Source: Thermococcus sp. 18S1
GTDB taxonomy: Archaea; Methanobacteriota_B; Thermococci; Thermococcales; Thermococcaceae
Reading direction: 5' to 3'
NCBI RefSeq assembly: GCF_012027645.1
Contig: NZ_SNUU01000001.1
Span: forward strand, 248,001 to 312,000
Length of the DNA: 64,000 nucleotides
The notes under the pieces were generated by a model. That model saw nothing but the letters and a program-made list of their open reading frames with translations. It was not told the origin of the DNA and searched no databases. The translations under genes were made by a program, and so were the position numbers. Positions 25,663-35,958 of the stretch are shown piece after piece. Numbering within the stretch: position 1 is the first letter of the stretch; every line of letters starts with the position of its first letter.

Positions 25663-26664
25663 TCAGTACCTCACCCTCGGGTCTATCAGGGCGTAGAGTA
25701 TGTCCACGACCAGGTTCGTTATGAGGAATATCAGGGCGAAGACCATGGTTATGGCAACGACCGCCGGGAAGTCGAGGTTCCTGATGGACTCTATGACGTA
25801 GGAACCCATTCCGGGCAGGCCGAACACCGTCTCGGTGATTGGAGTTCCACCGAGCAGTCCTCCGAACTGGAGGCCGAGAACGGTGACTATCGGAACCATC
25901 GCATTCTTGAGGGCGTGGCGGTAGATGCTCATCTTGGGGACTCCTTTGGCCTTGAGGAAGCCCACGTAGTCGCTTCCTATGGCCTCAAGGAAGCTGTTCC
26001 TGACGAACCTGGCCAGAACGCCCGCACCCATGAAACCGAGAGTGAACCCAGGAAGCCAGAGCCTGTGAATGTGCTGGCTGAAGGTCTCGAAGTCGCCGGT
26101 GATGAGCGCGTCTATCATCGGAATGTGGGTTATCTGATGCTCCGGGGGCGCGGGGAAGCCGGCAAGGGTTATCCAGTGAACCTTAACGAAGAACACGTAT
26201 ATGAGAAGGTAGCCCAGCCAGAAGACCGGCATTGAAACGCCGGTGAGGGCGAAGAACCTTATTAGAGTGTCCACCCAGGTGTTCCTCTTCAGGGCGGAGA
26301 TTATACCGAGGGGTATACCTATTATCAGTATGAAGAAGAACGCCACCAGCGCCAGCTCAAACGTTATCGGGAACCTCTCGCTTATGTCGTCGAAGACGTA
26401 GTTGGAGGTTCTCGGATCCACTATGCTGTTCCGCGCCAGTCCGCTCACGAGGAACCAGTACTGGTCGTACCACGGCTCGTCCAGGTGGTACTCCTTCCTT
26501 ATCTGCTCCATGTAGGCCTGGCTGGCCTTCTCTCCACCGGCCCACGCCCTAGCCACGTCGGCCGGAATGACGTAGGCGATCAGAAAAACTATGAGGGTAA
26601 CTCCGATGAGGGTGGGGATAAACGTGAGGAGCCTTCTTATTAGGAACTTCTTCAGGTTCGCCAA
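25663..26664 (-). CDS. peptide-type ABC importer permease (OppB/DppB-like)
   Basis: 333 residues. The classic start FLIRRLLTFIPTLIGVTLIVFLI, six helices in all, and the EAA loop FLKAKGVPKMSIYRHALKNAM. About 80 bp downstream of the binding-protein gene. The external loop after helix 1 (about residues 35-95) is the usual DppB region. Confidence 0.92.
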   Translation of the reverse strand: MANLKKFLIRRLLTFIPTLIGVTLIVFLIAYVIPADVARAWAGGEKASQAYMEQIRKEYHLDEPWYDQYWFLVSGLARNSIVDPRTSNYVFDDISERFPITFELALVAFFFILIIGIPLGIISALKRNTWVDTLIRFFALTGVSMPVFWLGYLLIYVFFVKVHWITLAGFPAPPEHQITHIPMIDALITGDFETFSQHIHRLWLPGFTLGFMGAGVLARFVRNSFLEAIGSDYVGFLKAKGVPKMSIYRHALKNAMVPIVTVLGLQFGGLLGGTPITETVFGLPGMGSYVIESIRNLDFPAVVAITMVFALIFLITNLVVDILYALIDPRVRY

Positions 26665-26743
26665 TCCTATTCCCCCCTGTACCGTTGACTTTATCCCTTA
26701 GAGCTCGGTCAAAAATCACGAACAGAAAAAAGAAAGATTAGAA

Positions 26744-28933
26744 TCAGCTAACACTTACCTCGACGCTCGTGAACTCGGTGGCTCCGTAGAGGAACGGGCC
26801 GACCCAGTTGTCGGAGTCGAGGTAGTCCGGAACCCAGCCGACGATGTAGACGTCGTACTCGCCGTGTGAGGTCTTCTGGAGGTAGGTGGGCCAGTTGTAG
26901 CTGTTCACGGTCACCTGGAAGCCGAGCTGGCTCCAGATGTTCTGGAGGAGGGTCATTATCTTCTCACGGGCGCTGTTGCCCTCGTTGTAGATGAGCTCAA
27001 TCTTGTACTGGGTCGGGTCAACGCCCGCCTGGTTGAGGAGCTGTTTGGCCTTGGCAAGGTTGTAGGTGTACTTGGTTATGCCCTCCTCGGTGTAGCCCGG
27101 CCAGGGCTTCGGTATCGGGCCGTAGTTCCTCTCGAGGAGTCCCTGGTAAACGACCTGGGATATCTGGTCGTACGGGACGGCGTAGGCGAGGGCCTGCCTG
27201 ACGAGCGGGTCGTTGAACGGCTCCTTCTGGGTGTTGAAGACGAGGAAGGTCAGTATCGGCTGGAGTATGTCGGTCTGGACGACCGAGTTGAAGCCGTTGA
27301 GCGAGAGTCCCTTAACCGTGTCCATCTTCTCGGGCGGTATGGCGACGACATCGGCGGTGCCGGTCTTGAAGATGTTAATCCTCGCCATGGCGTCGCTGTT
27401 TATGATGTAGATGACCCTCTCGTGGCCCGGACTGGCGGTGGCGTTCCAGTAGTACGGGTTGTACTCAAGGACGATGTAGGCGTCCTTCTGGTAGTCCTTG
27501 ACGTAGAACGGACCGGTTCCAACGGGCTTGTTGTGCATGAGCTGGTGGGTCGGGTCGCCCTTGCCCTCGCTCAGGTAGTTCCACCAGGCGCTCGGGTCGT
27601 GGCCGTTGTCGCTGGCCTGGAGGGCCTCCTCGTACTTGTCGCCGAGGAGGTACTCCATCGGAACGACGCTGAGGAACGGGTCGGCGAGTATTCCAAGGAC
27701 CGGAGCGTACGGGGCTGGGAGGACGAGCTTGAAGACTCCCGCGGTCTCGCCGTCGTAGCCGAAGAACTGCTTGAGCTCGTCGAGGCTCTTAATCTCGGCG
27801 CTCTTGCCGTTGAACTCGGCAACGAGCGGGTGCTCCTTGAGGTACTGGTCGAACTCGTCCTCGGTGAGGGCCTGGGAGGCGTTCACGTCCATGAAGCCAT
27901 CGACCATCCAGCTGACGGAGTGACCGAGCCTCTCAACGCGCAGGAAGGTGAACGCAACGTCAGTTGCGTCAATCGGGTAGGTCTTGTCGTTCCACGGGTC
28001 GTAGGCCTTGACGCCGCCGCGGATGAGGAAGTACCACTCGGTACCGTCCTTGTTGTGCGCCCAGGCGACCGCGAGGTCAGGGCTGACCTGCTCGGTCTCC
28101 TCCTTCCAGTAGGTGACGAGGGTGTCGCCTATCTCGTGCCATATCTCCCAGCCGAAGGTCTCGTAGGTCATGGCCGGGTCAAAGCTCTCCGGCCAGCCGA
28201 TGGTGGCGATGGTGTAGGTCTTGGGGTCGTTCTTGTAGTCCTTAATACCGATCTTGACGGACGGGGCGTTCTGGTCCTCGCTCAGGAGGTCGTAGCGCTC
28301 CGCAAGGGTCGGGTGGTAGTAGCGTCCCTTAACCCAGTCCCAGTAAACACGGAGCTGCTTGTTCTGGCCGAGGATAACCTCGGGGGCGAGCTTGTTTCCG
28401 AGCATGTAAACGGCCTTGAACAGCTCGGTTCTTATGGTCGGGTCGGTCTGGCGCCTGGCAGCTACAACAAGGGCATCGATGTGCTCATCACGGAAGAAGG
28501 CCGGATCGATGGCACCGAATCCCTGACCTTTCTCCATAAGGGTCTGTATGTCCGGGGTGTTGGCGGTGTCAACCTCGTACTCGACCTTTATGACCTTCCT
28601 GTCGCTCGGGATGTCAACGGTCGGGCTGGCACCCTTCGGACCGACGACCACGACGCTCTTGTCGGTGACGACAACGTAGACGTCGCCCATCTCAAGTATT
28701 CCCGGTTTTACCTCCGCAGGAGCCTGAGTCTGGGTGGCTGACTGGCTTGATGTCGTGGTGGTGCCGCCGGAAGTCGCCTCAGAAGACGTGGTCTGGGTGC
28801 CCGTCGGGCTTGTAGTGGGGCTCTGCGAAATGGTGGTTGTCTCACCGCTACTTCCACCGATACAGCCGCTGGCTGCAACAGAAAAAACCACCAAAAAAAC
28901 CACTAACAGGGCTATTGAACCTTTGGCCTTCAT
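26744..28933 (-). CDS. peptide-type solute-binding lipoprotein (SBP family 5), apparently circularly permuted
   Basis: 729 residues. Signal peptide ending AASGC (lipid Cys ~24), a Ser/Thr linker (residues ~29-78), then the binding protein. The order of parts is odd. Residues ~149-219 (IDALVVAARRQTDPTIRTELF ... WVKGRYYHP) match the piece that closes a normal family 5 protein, as in DppA. The usual start (TYTIATIGWPESFDPAMTYE) comes only at ~239, and the protein stops right after VGPFLYG, where that closing piece should follow. ATG 28933 follows GGGGTGGG; TATA GGTTTATTACC is at 28981-28991 (minus). Strong first gene of the importer operon. Substrate: peptides or oligosaccharides. Confidence 0.9.
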   Translation of the reverse strand: MKAKGSIALLVVFLVVFSVAASGCIGGSSGETTTISQSPTTSPTGTQTTSSEATSGGTTTTSSQSATQTQAPAEVKPGILEMGDVYVVVTDKSVVVVGPKGASPTVDIPSDRKVIKVEYEVDTANTPDIQTLMEKGQGFGAIDPAFFRDEHIDALVVAARRQTDPTIRTELFKAVYMLGNKLAPEVILGQNKQLRVYWDWVKGRYYHPTLAERYDLLSEDQNAPSVKIGIKDYKNDPKTYTIATIGWPESFDPAMTYETFGWEIWHEIGDTLVTYWKEETEQVSPDLAVAWAHNKDGTEWYFLIRGGVKAYDPWNDKTYPIDATDVAFTFLRVERLGHSVSWMVDGFMDVNASQALTEDEFDQYLKEHPLVAEFNGKSAEIKSLDELKQFFGYDGETAGVFKLVLPAPYAPVLGILADPFLSVVPMEYLLGDKYEEALQASDNGHDPSAWWNYLSEGKGDPTHQLMHNKPVGTGPFYVKDYQKDAYIVLEYNPYYWNATASPGHERVIYIINSDAMARINIFKTGTADVVAIPPEKMDTVKGLSLNGFNSVVQTDILQPILTFLVFNTQKEPFNDPLVRQALAYAVPYDQISQVVYQGLLERNYGPIPKPWPGYTEEGITKYTYNLAKAKQLLNQAGVDPTQYKIELIYNEGNSAREKIMTLLQNIWSQLGFQVTVNSYNWPTYLQKTSHGEYDVYIVGWVPDYLDSDNWVGPFLYGATEFTSVEVSVS

Positions 28934-29159
28934 TAATACCCACCCCTGTACATTAAGGGCATACACCATATGACGGATGAGGTAATAAACCTTTCGATAC
29001 CACTACCAGTGCCATAAGGGCTCTTCAGGCGCACTATTGGTTACTTATAGGCAGCGTTCTTAGAGTGCAACCGCCAGGGGATACCCGAAAAAACTACGAA
29101 AAGCTTAAATGAGTTGAAGGGCTAGATAGAGACGTAAAGCCTTTCCGCGGTGATGAAAA

Positions 29160-29405
29160 ATGGTTAGGTCGTACGTTTTATTGACCGTTGAGATTGGAAA
29201 AGTTGAGAGCGTCATAGATGCGCTCAAACAGATTCCGGGCGTTACCAAGGCCGACGCCGTCACCGGCCCCTACGATGCTATAGTCCACATCCAGGCTAAG
29301 GATCTCGGCGAGCTTACCAGGAAGATACTCCATGACATACACAACATCGACGGCGTTATAGACACCACTACCGCCATAGTCGTAGAAATGGAAGAAGAGG
29401 AGTGA
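29160..29405 (+). CDS. stand-alone Lrp/AsnC RAM domain protein
   Basis: 81 residues covering only the ligand-sensing, oligomerising RAM domain (YVLLTVEIGKVESVIDALKQIPGVTKADAVTGPYDAIV); no helix-turn-helix. In Thermococcales such proteins bind amino acids and may co-assemble with full-length Lrp regulators. ATG 29160 follows GGTGATGAAAA. TATA-like CTTAAAT is near 29104. Its position by the peptide importer may be functional, but strands and promoters differ. Confidence 0.86.
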   Translation: MVRSYVLLTVEIGKVESVIDALKQIPGVTKADAVTGPYDAIVHIQAKDLGELTRKILHDIHNIDGVIDTTTAIVVEMEEEE

Positions 29406-29753
29406 TCACCTCTTTTTCTTCCCGGATTTGCGTTTCTTCTTGCCCTGGGACTTGGCCTGGGTCTTTCTGATTTCCCGGATCTTCTGTCCGAGCATCCTTA
29501 AGGACTTACCCTTCGGATGCCTGCTCTCTATTCGGAGCATTCCCCTGAGCCGGTACTCGTCATCGAGAGCGGCCAGCCGGGGGTTAAGTTTCTCCTCATC
29601 GAGCTCTACCACCTTCATCCCAAGGGCCAGCGCGGCATCGGCTATCTCATGTACCTTTGGCCTATCAACGGCAAACTCCTTGCCCACAGCCCTTCCGTAG
29701 CGCCTGCTGAGCCTTGCATCGAGCTCGCTGGGCCACACCACGAACTTTCTCAT
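29406..29753 (-). CDS. srp19: signal recognition particle protein SRP19
   Basis: 115 residues. RKFVVWPSELDARLSRRYGRAV is the SRP19 start and LRGMLRIESRHPKGKSLRML the 7S RNA-binding loop; the tail is Lys-rich. SRP19 binds helices 6 and 8 of SRP RNA so that SRP54 can join. ATG 29753 follows GGTGGGAAG; the open frame beyond it is rejected. It converges with the RAM gene with no gap. Confidence 0.93.
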   Translation of the reverse strand: MRKFVVWPSELDARLSRRYGRAVGKEFAVDRPKVHEIADAALALGMKVVELDEEKLNPRLAALDDEYRLRGMLRIESRHPKGKSLRMLGQKIREIRKTQAKSQGKKKRKSGKKKR

Positions 29754-29810
29754 CTTCCCACCTAACAAGGTTTAAAAGAAGTGCCATTAAAAACCCTTTT
29801 GGTGAGTCCT

Positions 29811-30449
29811 ATGGACACCCTCATCTTCGAGAAGTACCTCTTTGGCAAGGCCAATCGGGGAGACGTTATTCTGATCGAGTACGACCCCACGTATCCTGTG
29901 GAAGAGTTCTCGTGGGGAGTCCTCATACCTGCACTCCTTGAGAGGGACGGAGTCGTTGTGGCGGACTTCTTCGGCATTGGAGGGATCCTCTTCAGGAACT
30001 ACACCCGAAAGGTCACAGGGAAGGAGTACTCCGGAGTGATAGAGCTCATTAAGAAGATAAAGGTCGTAAAGATCGGCCCCGGATCCACCAGTTACGGCGA
30101 TGTGATCGGAGAGGTAGTTCCGGCCTACGATTCACACACATTCCTGAAGAACTATTACACCATCGTCAGCAGGATAAGCCATTCCCCCACAAAGCCGGAG
30201 TACTTCGTCACATTCGGGCTTGGCCACTACATACACTTCGGCAGGGACGAGGCAATAAAGGCCATACTAACCGGCATCAGTACAATACCCCTTGAAGACT
30301 GGGTGGGGATACACTTTATAAACGCGGGCGTTCTGAGAAGTGAACACCTAGCGATGCTCGAGGAAATCGCCTCGATGGTGTTCCACATATCGCGGGACGG
30401 TCTGAAAGTAAAAAAGGAAGGTGGAGCGGTTGATCAGGGAAGGGGATAA
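29811..30449 (+). CDS. DUF257 family protein
   Basis: 212 residues. The layout (N-terminal FGKANRGDVILIEYDPTYP, FFGIGGILFRNY, then alternating strands and helices) is that of the Thermococcales DUF257 family, which looks like a RecA/KaiC-like fold without a clear Walker A. ATG 29811 follows GGTGAGTCC. It overlaps the start of trmI. Function unknown. Confidence 0.75.
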   Translation: MDTLIFEKYLFGKANRGDVILIEYDPTYPVEEFSWGVLIPALLERDGVVVADFFGIGGILFRNYTRKVTGKEYSGVIELIKKIKVVKIGPGSTSYGDVIGEVVPAYDSHTFLKNYYTIVSRISHSPTKPEYFVTFGLGHYIHFGRDEAIKAILTGISTIPLEDWVGIHFINAGVLRSEHLAMLEEIASMVFHISRDGLKVKKEGGAVDQGRG

Positions 30450-31191
30450 GGTTCTGCTCATCGATAGGAGGGGCAAGCGCTATCTGGTGACGGTATCGGA
30501 GAGGGAATTCCACACCGACCTGGGAATACTCAAGCTCGGCGAGCTCATAGGGAAGGAGTACGGCGAGACGATAGTCAGCCACAGAAACGAGAAGTTCAGG
30601 GTCCTCAAACCGGACATAAACGACATAATAGCCAAGATGAAGCGCGGACCGCAGATAGTCCACCCCAAGGACGCTGGTATAATACTCGCCTACGCTGGCA
30701 TCTCCCCCGGCGATACTGTGATAGAGGCCGGCGTCGGGAGCGGCGCGCTCACAATATTCCTCGCCAATGCAGTAGGGCCCAACGGAAGGGTCATAAGCTA
30801 CGAACGCCGCGAGGACTTCGCGAGGATAGCCCAGAAAAACATCGAGCTGGCCGGATTCTCCGACCGGGTAACCATAAAGCTCAAAGACATATACGAGGGC
30901 ATAGATGAGGAATACGCCGACCACATAGTCCTGGACCTGCCCCAGCCGGAGAACGTCCTCCCCCATGCTGTCGAGGTTCTCAGACCCGGCGGCTACTTCG
31001 TGGCCTACACCCCGTGCACGAACCAGGTCCACAGATTCTTCCAGGCGTTTCAGGAGTACAGGGAGCACTTTTACAAGCCTAAGGTCGTCGAGGTCCTCGT
31101 CAGAGAGCATGAGGTAAAGAAGGAGTGCATGAGGCCGAAGACGACCATGCTGGCCCATACAGGATACCTAACCTTCATCAGGAAGCTGTGA
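30430..31191 (+). CDS. trmI: tRNA (adenine-N1)-methyltransferase TrmI
   Basis: 253 residues, the same length as the P. abyssi enzyme that makes m1A57/58 in the T-loop of tRNA. MKRGPQIVHPKDAG and the SAM motif VIEAGVGSGALTIFLA are visible, with DLPQPE as motif IV and the C-terminal KKECMRPKTT. The frame is open to a GTG at 30421, but I use TTG 30430 (MIREGDKV) because GGAAGGTGG at 30416-30424 lies five bases upstream and this matches the known N-terminus. Overlaps the DUF257 gene, so translation is coupled. Confidence 0.92.
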   Translation: MIREGDKVLLIDRRGKRYLVTVSEREFHTDLGILKLGELIGKEYGETIVSHRNEKFRVLKPDINDIIAKMKRGPQIVHPKDAGIILAYAGISPGDTVIEAGVGSGALTIFLANAVGPNGRVISYERREDFARIAQKNIELAGFSDRVTIKLKDIYEGIDEEYADHIVLDLPQPENVLPHAVEVLRPGGYFVAYTPCTNQVHRFFQAFQEYREHFYKPKVVEVLVREHEVKKECMRPKTTMLAHTGYLTFIRKL

Positions 31192-31402
31192 GCTCTTCCT
31201 TTTCCCTAATTTCACCGGTCTCTTCTACAGCCTCGTCGAAAGTCACGTAGGCGAGCCCTCCAAAGATCACGAGCCCCACCACACCCTGAATAACGGGGTT
31301 CCCCGGGAGCACCCTCAGGGCCGGAACGTTGCCGTAGATCACCGGCCAGAAGAGGGCTACCGCCGCCAGCAGTGTTGATGCGTAATAAACGAGCCGCTTC
31401 AT
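31178..31402 (-). CDS. small two-helix membrane protein, unknown
   Basis: 74 residues with two hydrophobic segments and a Glu-rich cytosolic tail (DEAVEETGEIREKEEL). ATG 31402 follows GGGGGG. Its 3' end overlaps trmI by 14 bases on the opposite strand. No family recognised. Confidence 0.6.
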   Translation of the reverse strand: MKRLVYYASTLLAAVALFWPVIYGNVPALRVLPGNPVIQGVVGLVIFGGLAYVTFDEAVEETGEIREKEELTAS

Positions 31403-31489
31403 AGCGTTACCCCCCAACAGCCCTTTTTGCGAACGTTTTTTAATCTTTCCCCGGCACGCCCGAGGATCCTTCCGCGATGTAAACCTTTG

Positions 31490-31498
31490 GTTGGCAAC
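31490..31498. promoter_or_regulatory. SurR-like site upstream of the sudBA TATA box
   Basis: GTTGGCAAC fits the GTTn3AAC core of SurR, the redox switch of hydrogen and sulfur metabolism in Thermococcales. It ends three bases before the TATA box at 31501-31510 (CTTTATAAAC), i.e. over the BRE position. Confidence 0.5.
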
Positions 31499-31517
31499 AT
31501 CTTTATAAACACTCTAC

Positions 31518-31526
31518 GTTGCAAAC
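31518..31526. promoter_or_regulatory. SurR-like site downstream of the sudBA TATA box
   Basis: GTTGCAAAC fits GTTn3AAC and lies between the TATA box and the predicted transcription start near 31531. With the site at 31490 it brackets the TATA box. Confidence 0.5.
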
Positions 31527-31569
31527 CTTTAGATGACCAAGTTTGAACCTGTGTACGGAGGTGTTCATT

Positions 31570-33881
<2,312 letters not shown>

Positions 33882-33955
33882 CCTCTCTTCTTTCTCCTCA
33901 ACTACCATCCCAGTAGTTGCGGTACGTTTTTCAACCCATAGAACGGATTTTCCTT

Positions 33956-34011
33956 GGCGATGAGGATCCTCACGATAGCTGAAGGGTGACGAGGGGCATA
34001 CTGGCCGAGCC
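33956..34011 (+). ncRNA. candidate C/D box sRNA 1
   Basis: Terminal stem GGC (33956-33958) with GCC (34009-34011). C box GCGATGA 33957-33963, 15-base guide, D' box CTGA 33979-33982, three-base gap, C' box GTGACGA 33986-33992, 12-base guide, D box CCGA 34005-34008. The D box and C' box deviate by one base each from consensus. Archaeal C/D sRNAs with fibrillarin, Nop5 and L7Ae direct 2'-O-methylation; targets not identified. Confidence 0.5.
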
Positions 34012-34015
34012 GCTA

Positions 34016-34025
34016 GGCTTTTAAC
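34016..34025 (+). promoter_or_regulatory. TATA element of candidate sRNA 2
   Basis: GGCTTTTAAC, about 26 bases before the first base of the terminal stem of the sRNA at 34047, correct spacing for its own promoter. Confidence 0.45.
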
Positions 34026-34046
34026 TCCTCCTAAAAAAGATTGAAC

Positions 34047-34118
34047 GAGCGATGAAGACCTCTAGGGTATCTGAGACTGCGCCCCGCGCGGTGGTGATGA
34101 TGGTCAAAGCCTGAGCTC
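34047..34118 (+). ncRNA. candidate C/D box sRNA 2
   Basis: Terminal stem GAGC (34047-34050) with GCTC (34115-34118). C box GCGATGA 34049-34055, 15-base guide, D' CTGA 34071-34074, C' GTGATGA 34094-34100 (consensus), ten-base guide, D CTGA 34111-34114 (consensus). The D'-C' gap of 19 bases is longer than usual and G+C rich. A TATA element at 34016-34025 is well placed. Its 3' end touches the stop codon of the convergent gene. Confidence 0.55.
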
Positions 34119-34458
34119 ACTCCTCTTCCATCTCCTCGATTTCCTCGAGGATCTCCTCGAACTTCTTGAAGTCCTCCGTCTTAGCGAGCAGTGTGACGAA
34201 CTCGTCTATCTCCTTCTTCTCGAGGAAGGCTCCAGCGAGGAGCTTGCCGGTGTAGCGGTTGTTCTTTATCTCCCAGAACATGTAGAACTCGGGGAAGTTC
34301 TCCTTTATCTTCCTGTAGGCGACACCGTACTTCGAATCCTTAAGGGGGTTCTGCTCAAGGTAGAAATGGCCCGGCTCAAGCTCGATCATGTGCAGAACAG
34401 CGCCCCTTTTCGTCTTTACGAGTTTTACCCTCACGTCCCACTCCTTGAGAGCCTTCAT
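34117..34458 (-). CDS. conserved hypothetical protein, acidic
   Basis: 113 residues with an acidic C-terminus (EEILEEIEEMEEE). The middle (GHFYLEQNPLKDSKYGVAYRKIKENFPEFYMFWEIKNN) suggests a small alpha/beta fold. ATG 34458 is the first start after a GGTG-like site; the frame is open to 34518. Next to gcvH on the same strand, 46 bp apart. No family recognised. Confidence 0.68.
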   Translation of the reverse strand: MKALKEWDVRVKLVKTKRGAVLHMIELEPGHFYLEQNPLKDSKYGVAYRKIKENFPEFYMFWEIKNNRYTGKLLAGAFLEKKEIDEFVTLLAKTEDFKKFEEILEEIEEMEEE

Positions 34459-34504
34459 GACCAAACACCAGAGGGAATAGAGTAGAAAAGTATTAAAGCC
34501 TTGC

Positions 34505-34909
34505 TCAGAGGCTCTCAAGGTACTCGGCGTAGGCCTTGGCGTCCATAAGCTCCTTGAGCTCCTCGTCGAGGTTGCTCGGCTTGAGCTTGACTATCCAGTT
34601 CTCGTAGGGGTCCTCGTTGATGAGCTCCGGGCTGTCCTCGAGCTCCTCGTTGACCTCAGCGACCTCGCCGCTGACCGGGGCATAGACCTCGGAAACGGCC
34701 TTGACGCTCTCAAGCTCACAGAGAACGTCGCCCTTGCTGAGCTCGGAACCGACGTCCGGAAGCTCGACGTATGCCAGGTCGCCGAGCTCCTTCTGGGCGT
34801 AGTCGCTTATTCCTATGAGAACCGTCCCGTCCTCAAGAACCTGAACCCACTCGTGGTCCTTCGTGTAGTAAAGGCCATCCTTAACCCTGTATTCTCCGAC
34901 TTCAATCAT
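34505..34909 (-). CDS. gcvH: glycine cleavage system H protein
   Basis: 134 residues. LYYTKDHEWVQVL is the H-protein start, and LCELESVKAVSEVYAPVSG holds the lipoyl lysine (ESVKA). It shuttles the aminomethyl group among P, T and L proteins. ATG 34909 follows GGTGATG; a further in-frame ATG six bases upstream lies within that site. The other glycine cleavage genes are not here. Isolated H proteins in archaea may also serve in lipoate metabolism. Confidence 0.93.
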   Translation of the reverse strand: MIEVGEYRVKDGLYYTKDHEWVQVLEDGTVLIGISDYAQKELGDLAYVELPDVGSELSKGDVLCELESVKAVSEVYAPVSGEVAEVNEELEDSPELINEDPYENWIVKLKPSNLDEELKELMDAKAYAEYLESL

Positions 34910-35073
34910 GAACATCACCGGTTCTCGTAGGAAGAGCAGAGATTTAAACCTTTCCATGAGTGAAGGATTCTGCATTCGCCGTTTTCACTCCGGCCGTACA
35001 AAGTTTCGGTGTTTCCCGGTGAACTCCGAACGAATTTCACAGATCTGGGCAATTCTTTGACCAATTGCAAAAG

Positions 35074-35081
35074 CATTATAA
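35074..35081 (+). promoter_or_regulatory. TATA box of the Mrp operon
   Basis: CATTATAA about 27 bases before ATG 35105, with no ribosome site between, so the first message is probably leaderless. Confidence 0.55.
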
Positions 35082-35104
35082 CCCTCCGTACCCTACACTA
35101 CCAC

Positions 35105-35710
35105 ATGAGCCGCGTCCCTTTCTACCTGAAGGAGAGGCTGAAGGCCCTGAACGAGAGGGTTCTCCACGAAACCTCCGGGGCGTCCGGCCTGCCGCCCTGG
35201 GAAAGGGTGGCCCTAACATGGCTCGCCCTGATGGCGTTCTGGGTCGTCATAACCTCCAGCGTGGAGCCGAGAGACCTCATCGCCGGTGCCGCCGTTACCC
35301 TCCTTGTATCGCTCTTCATGCGAGACCTCCTGACCGGGGACGTGAGGAGAAGCGGCCACGTAGTCGAGAAAATCCTCTACTTCACCCTCATCTACCTGCC
35401 CCAGTATCTTGTGATAATGGCCTTCCGCCTGCTGGAGAGCAACGTGAAGGTGGCCAGGAACGTAATATTCATGGACATCAACCCAGGCATCGTCAAGATA
35501 AGGACAGACCTGCACTCTGACACGGGCGTAACGATACTCGCGAACTCCATAACCCTGACGCCCGGCACCCTCACACTGGACGTCAAGAAGAAGCTCGACG
35601 AGACCTATCTCTACGTCCACTGGATAGACCTGGAGACCCTCAACCGGGAGAAGGCCGGGGAAAAAATAAAGGGGGACATAGAGGAATGGCTCAAGAAAGT
35701 CTTCTGGTGA
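35105..35710 (+). CDS. mnhE: Mrp-type antiporter subunit E (MbhA-like)
   Basis: 201 residues with an unusually long polar N-terminus (about 35 residues), then helices at ~36-55 and ~60-80 and a soluble domain with the MrpE pattern ITLTPGTLTLDV. ATG 35105 is about 27 bases from a TATA box and lacks a ribosome site. Leads eight overlapping genes in the order E, F, G, DUF4040, MbhE-like, B, C, D. Confidence 0.9.
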   Translation: MSRVPFYLKERLKALNERVLHETSGASGLPPWERVALTWLALMAFWVVITSSVEPRDLIAGAAVTLLVSLFMRDLLTGDVRRSGHVVEKILYFTLIYLPQYLVIMAFRLLESNVKVARNVIFMDINPGIVKIRTDLHSDTGVTILANSITLTPGTLTLDVKKKLDETYLYVHWIDLETLNREKAGEKIKGDIEEWLKKVFW

Positions 35711-35958
35711 GCGCGTTCTACCTGCTCGTCTTCACGGCGGTGCTGATAACATACCGCGTGCTCAGGGGACCGACCCTCCCCGACAGGATAGTGGGCCTGA
35801 ACACCATAACGACGAAGGTGGTGGTGATAATAGCACTGGTCTCCGTCATGAGGGGTGAGTACTACCTGATAGACCTGGCGATAGTCCTGCTCATGGTGAA
35901 CTCGGTCGGGGGACTGATCCTGGCGAAGTACATGGAAAGGAGGGGTGCCGGTGCTTGA
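35686..35958 (+). CDS. mnhF: Mrp-type antiporter subunit F (MbhB-like)
   Basis: 90 residues, three helices, with the MrpF segment RVLRGPTLPDRIVGLNTITTK. Its ATG lies 25 bases inside the mnhE gene; a GTG at 35707 is an alternative start that would leave a four-base type overlap. Small membrane subunit of the Na+/H+ antiporter. Confidence 0.92.
   Translation: MAQESLLVSAFYLLVFTAVLITYRVLRGPTLPDRIVGLNTITTKVVVIIALVSVMRGEYYLIDLAIVLLMVNSVGGLILAKYMERRGAGA

Noticed and set aside
27422-28741. Plus-strand 439-codon frame opposite the binding-protein gene
   Set aside because: Low-complexity Val/Leu/Gly-rich product typical of an antisense shadow; the minus gene is clear.
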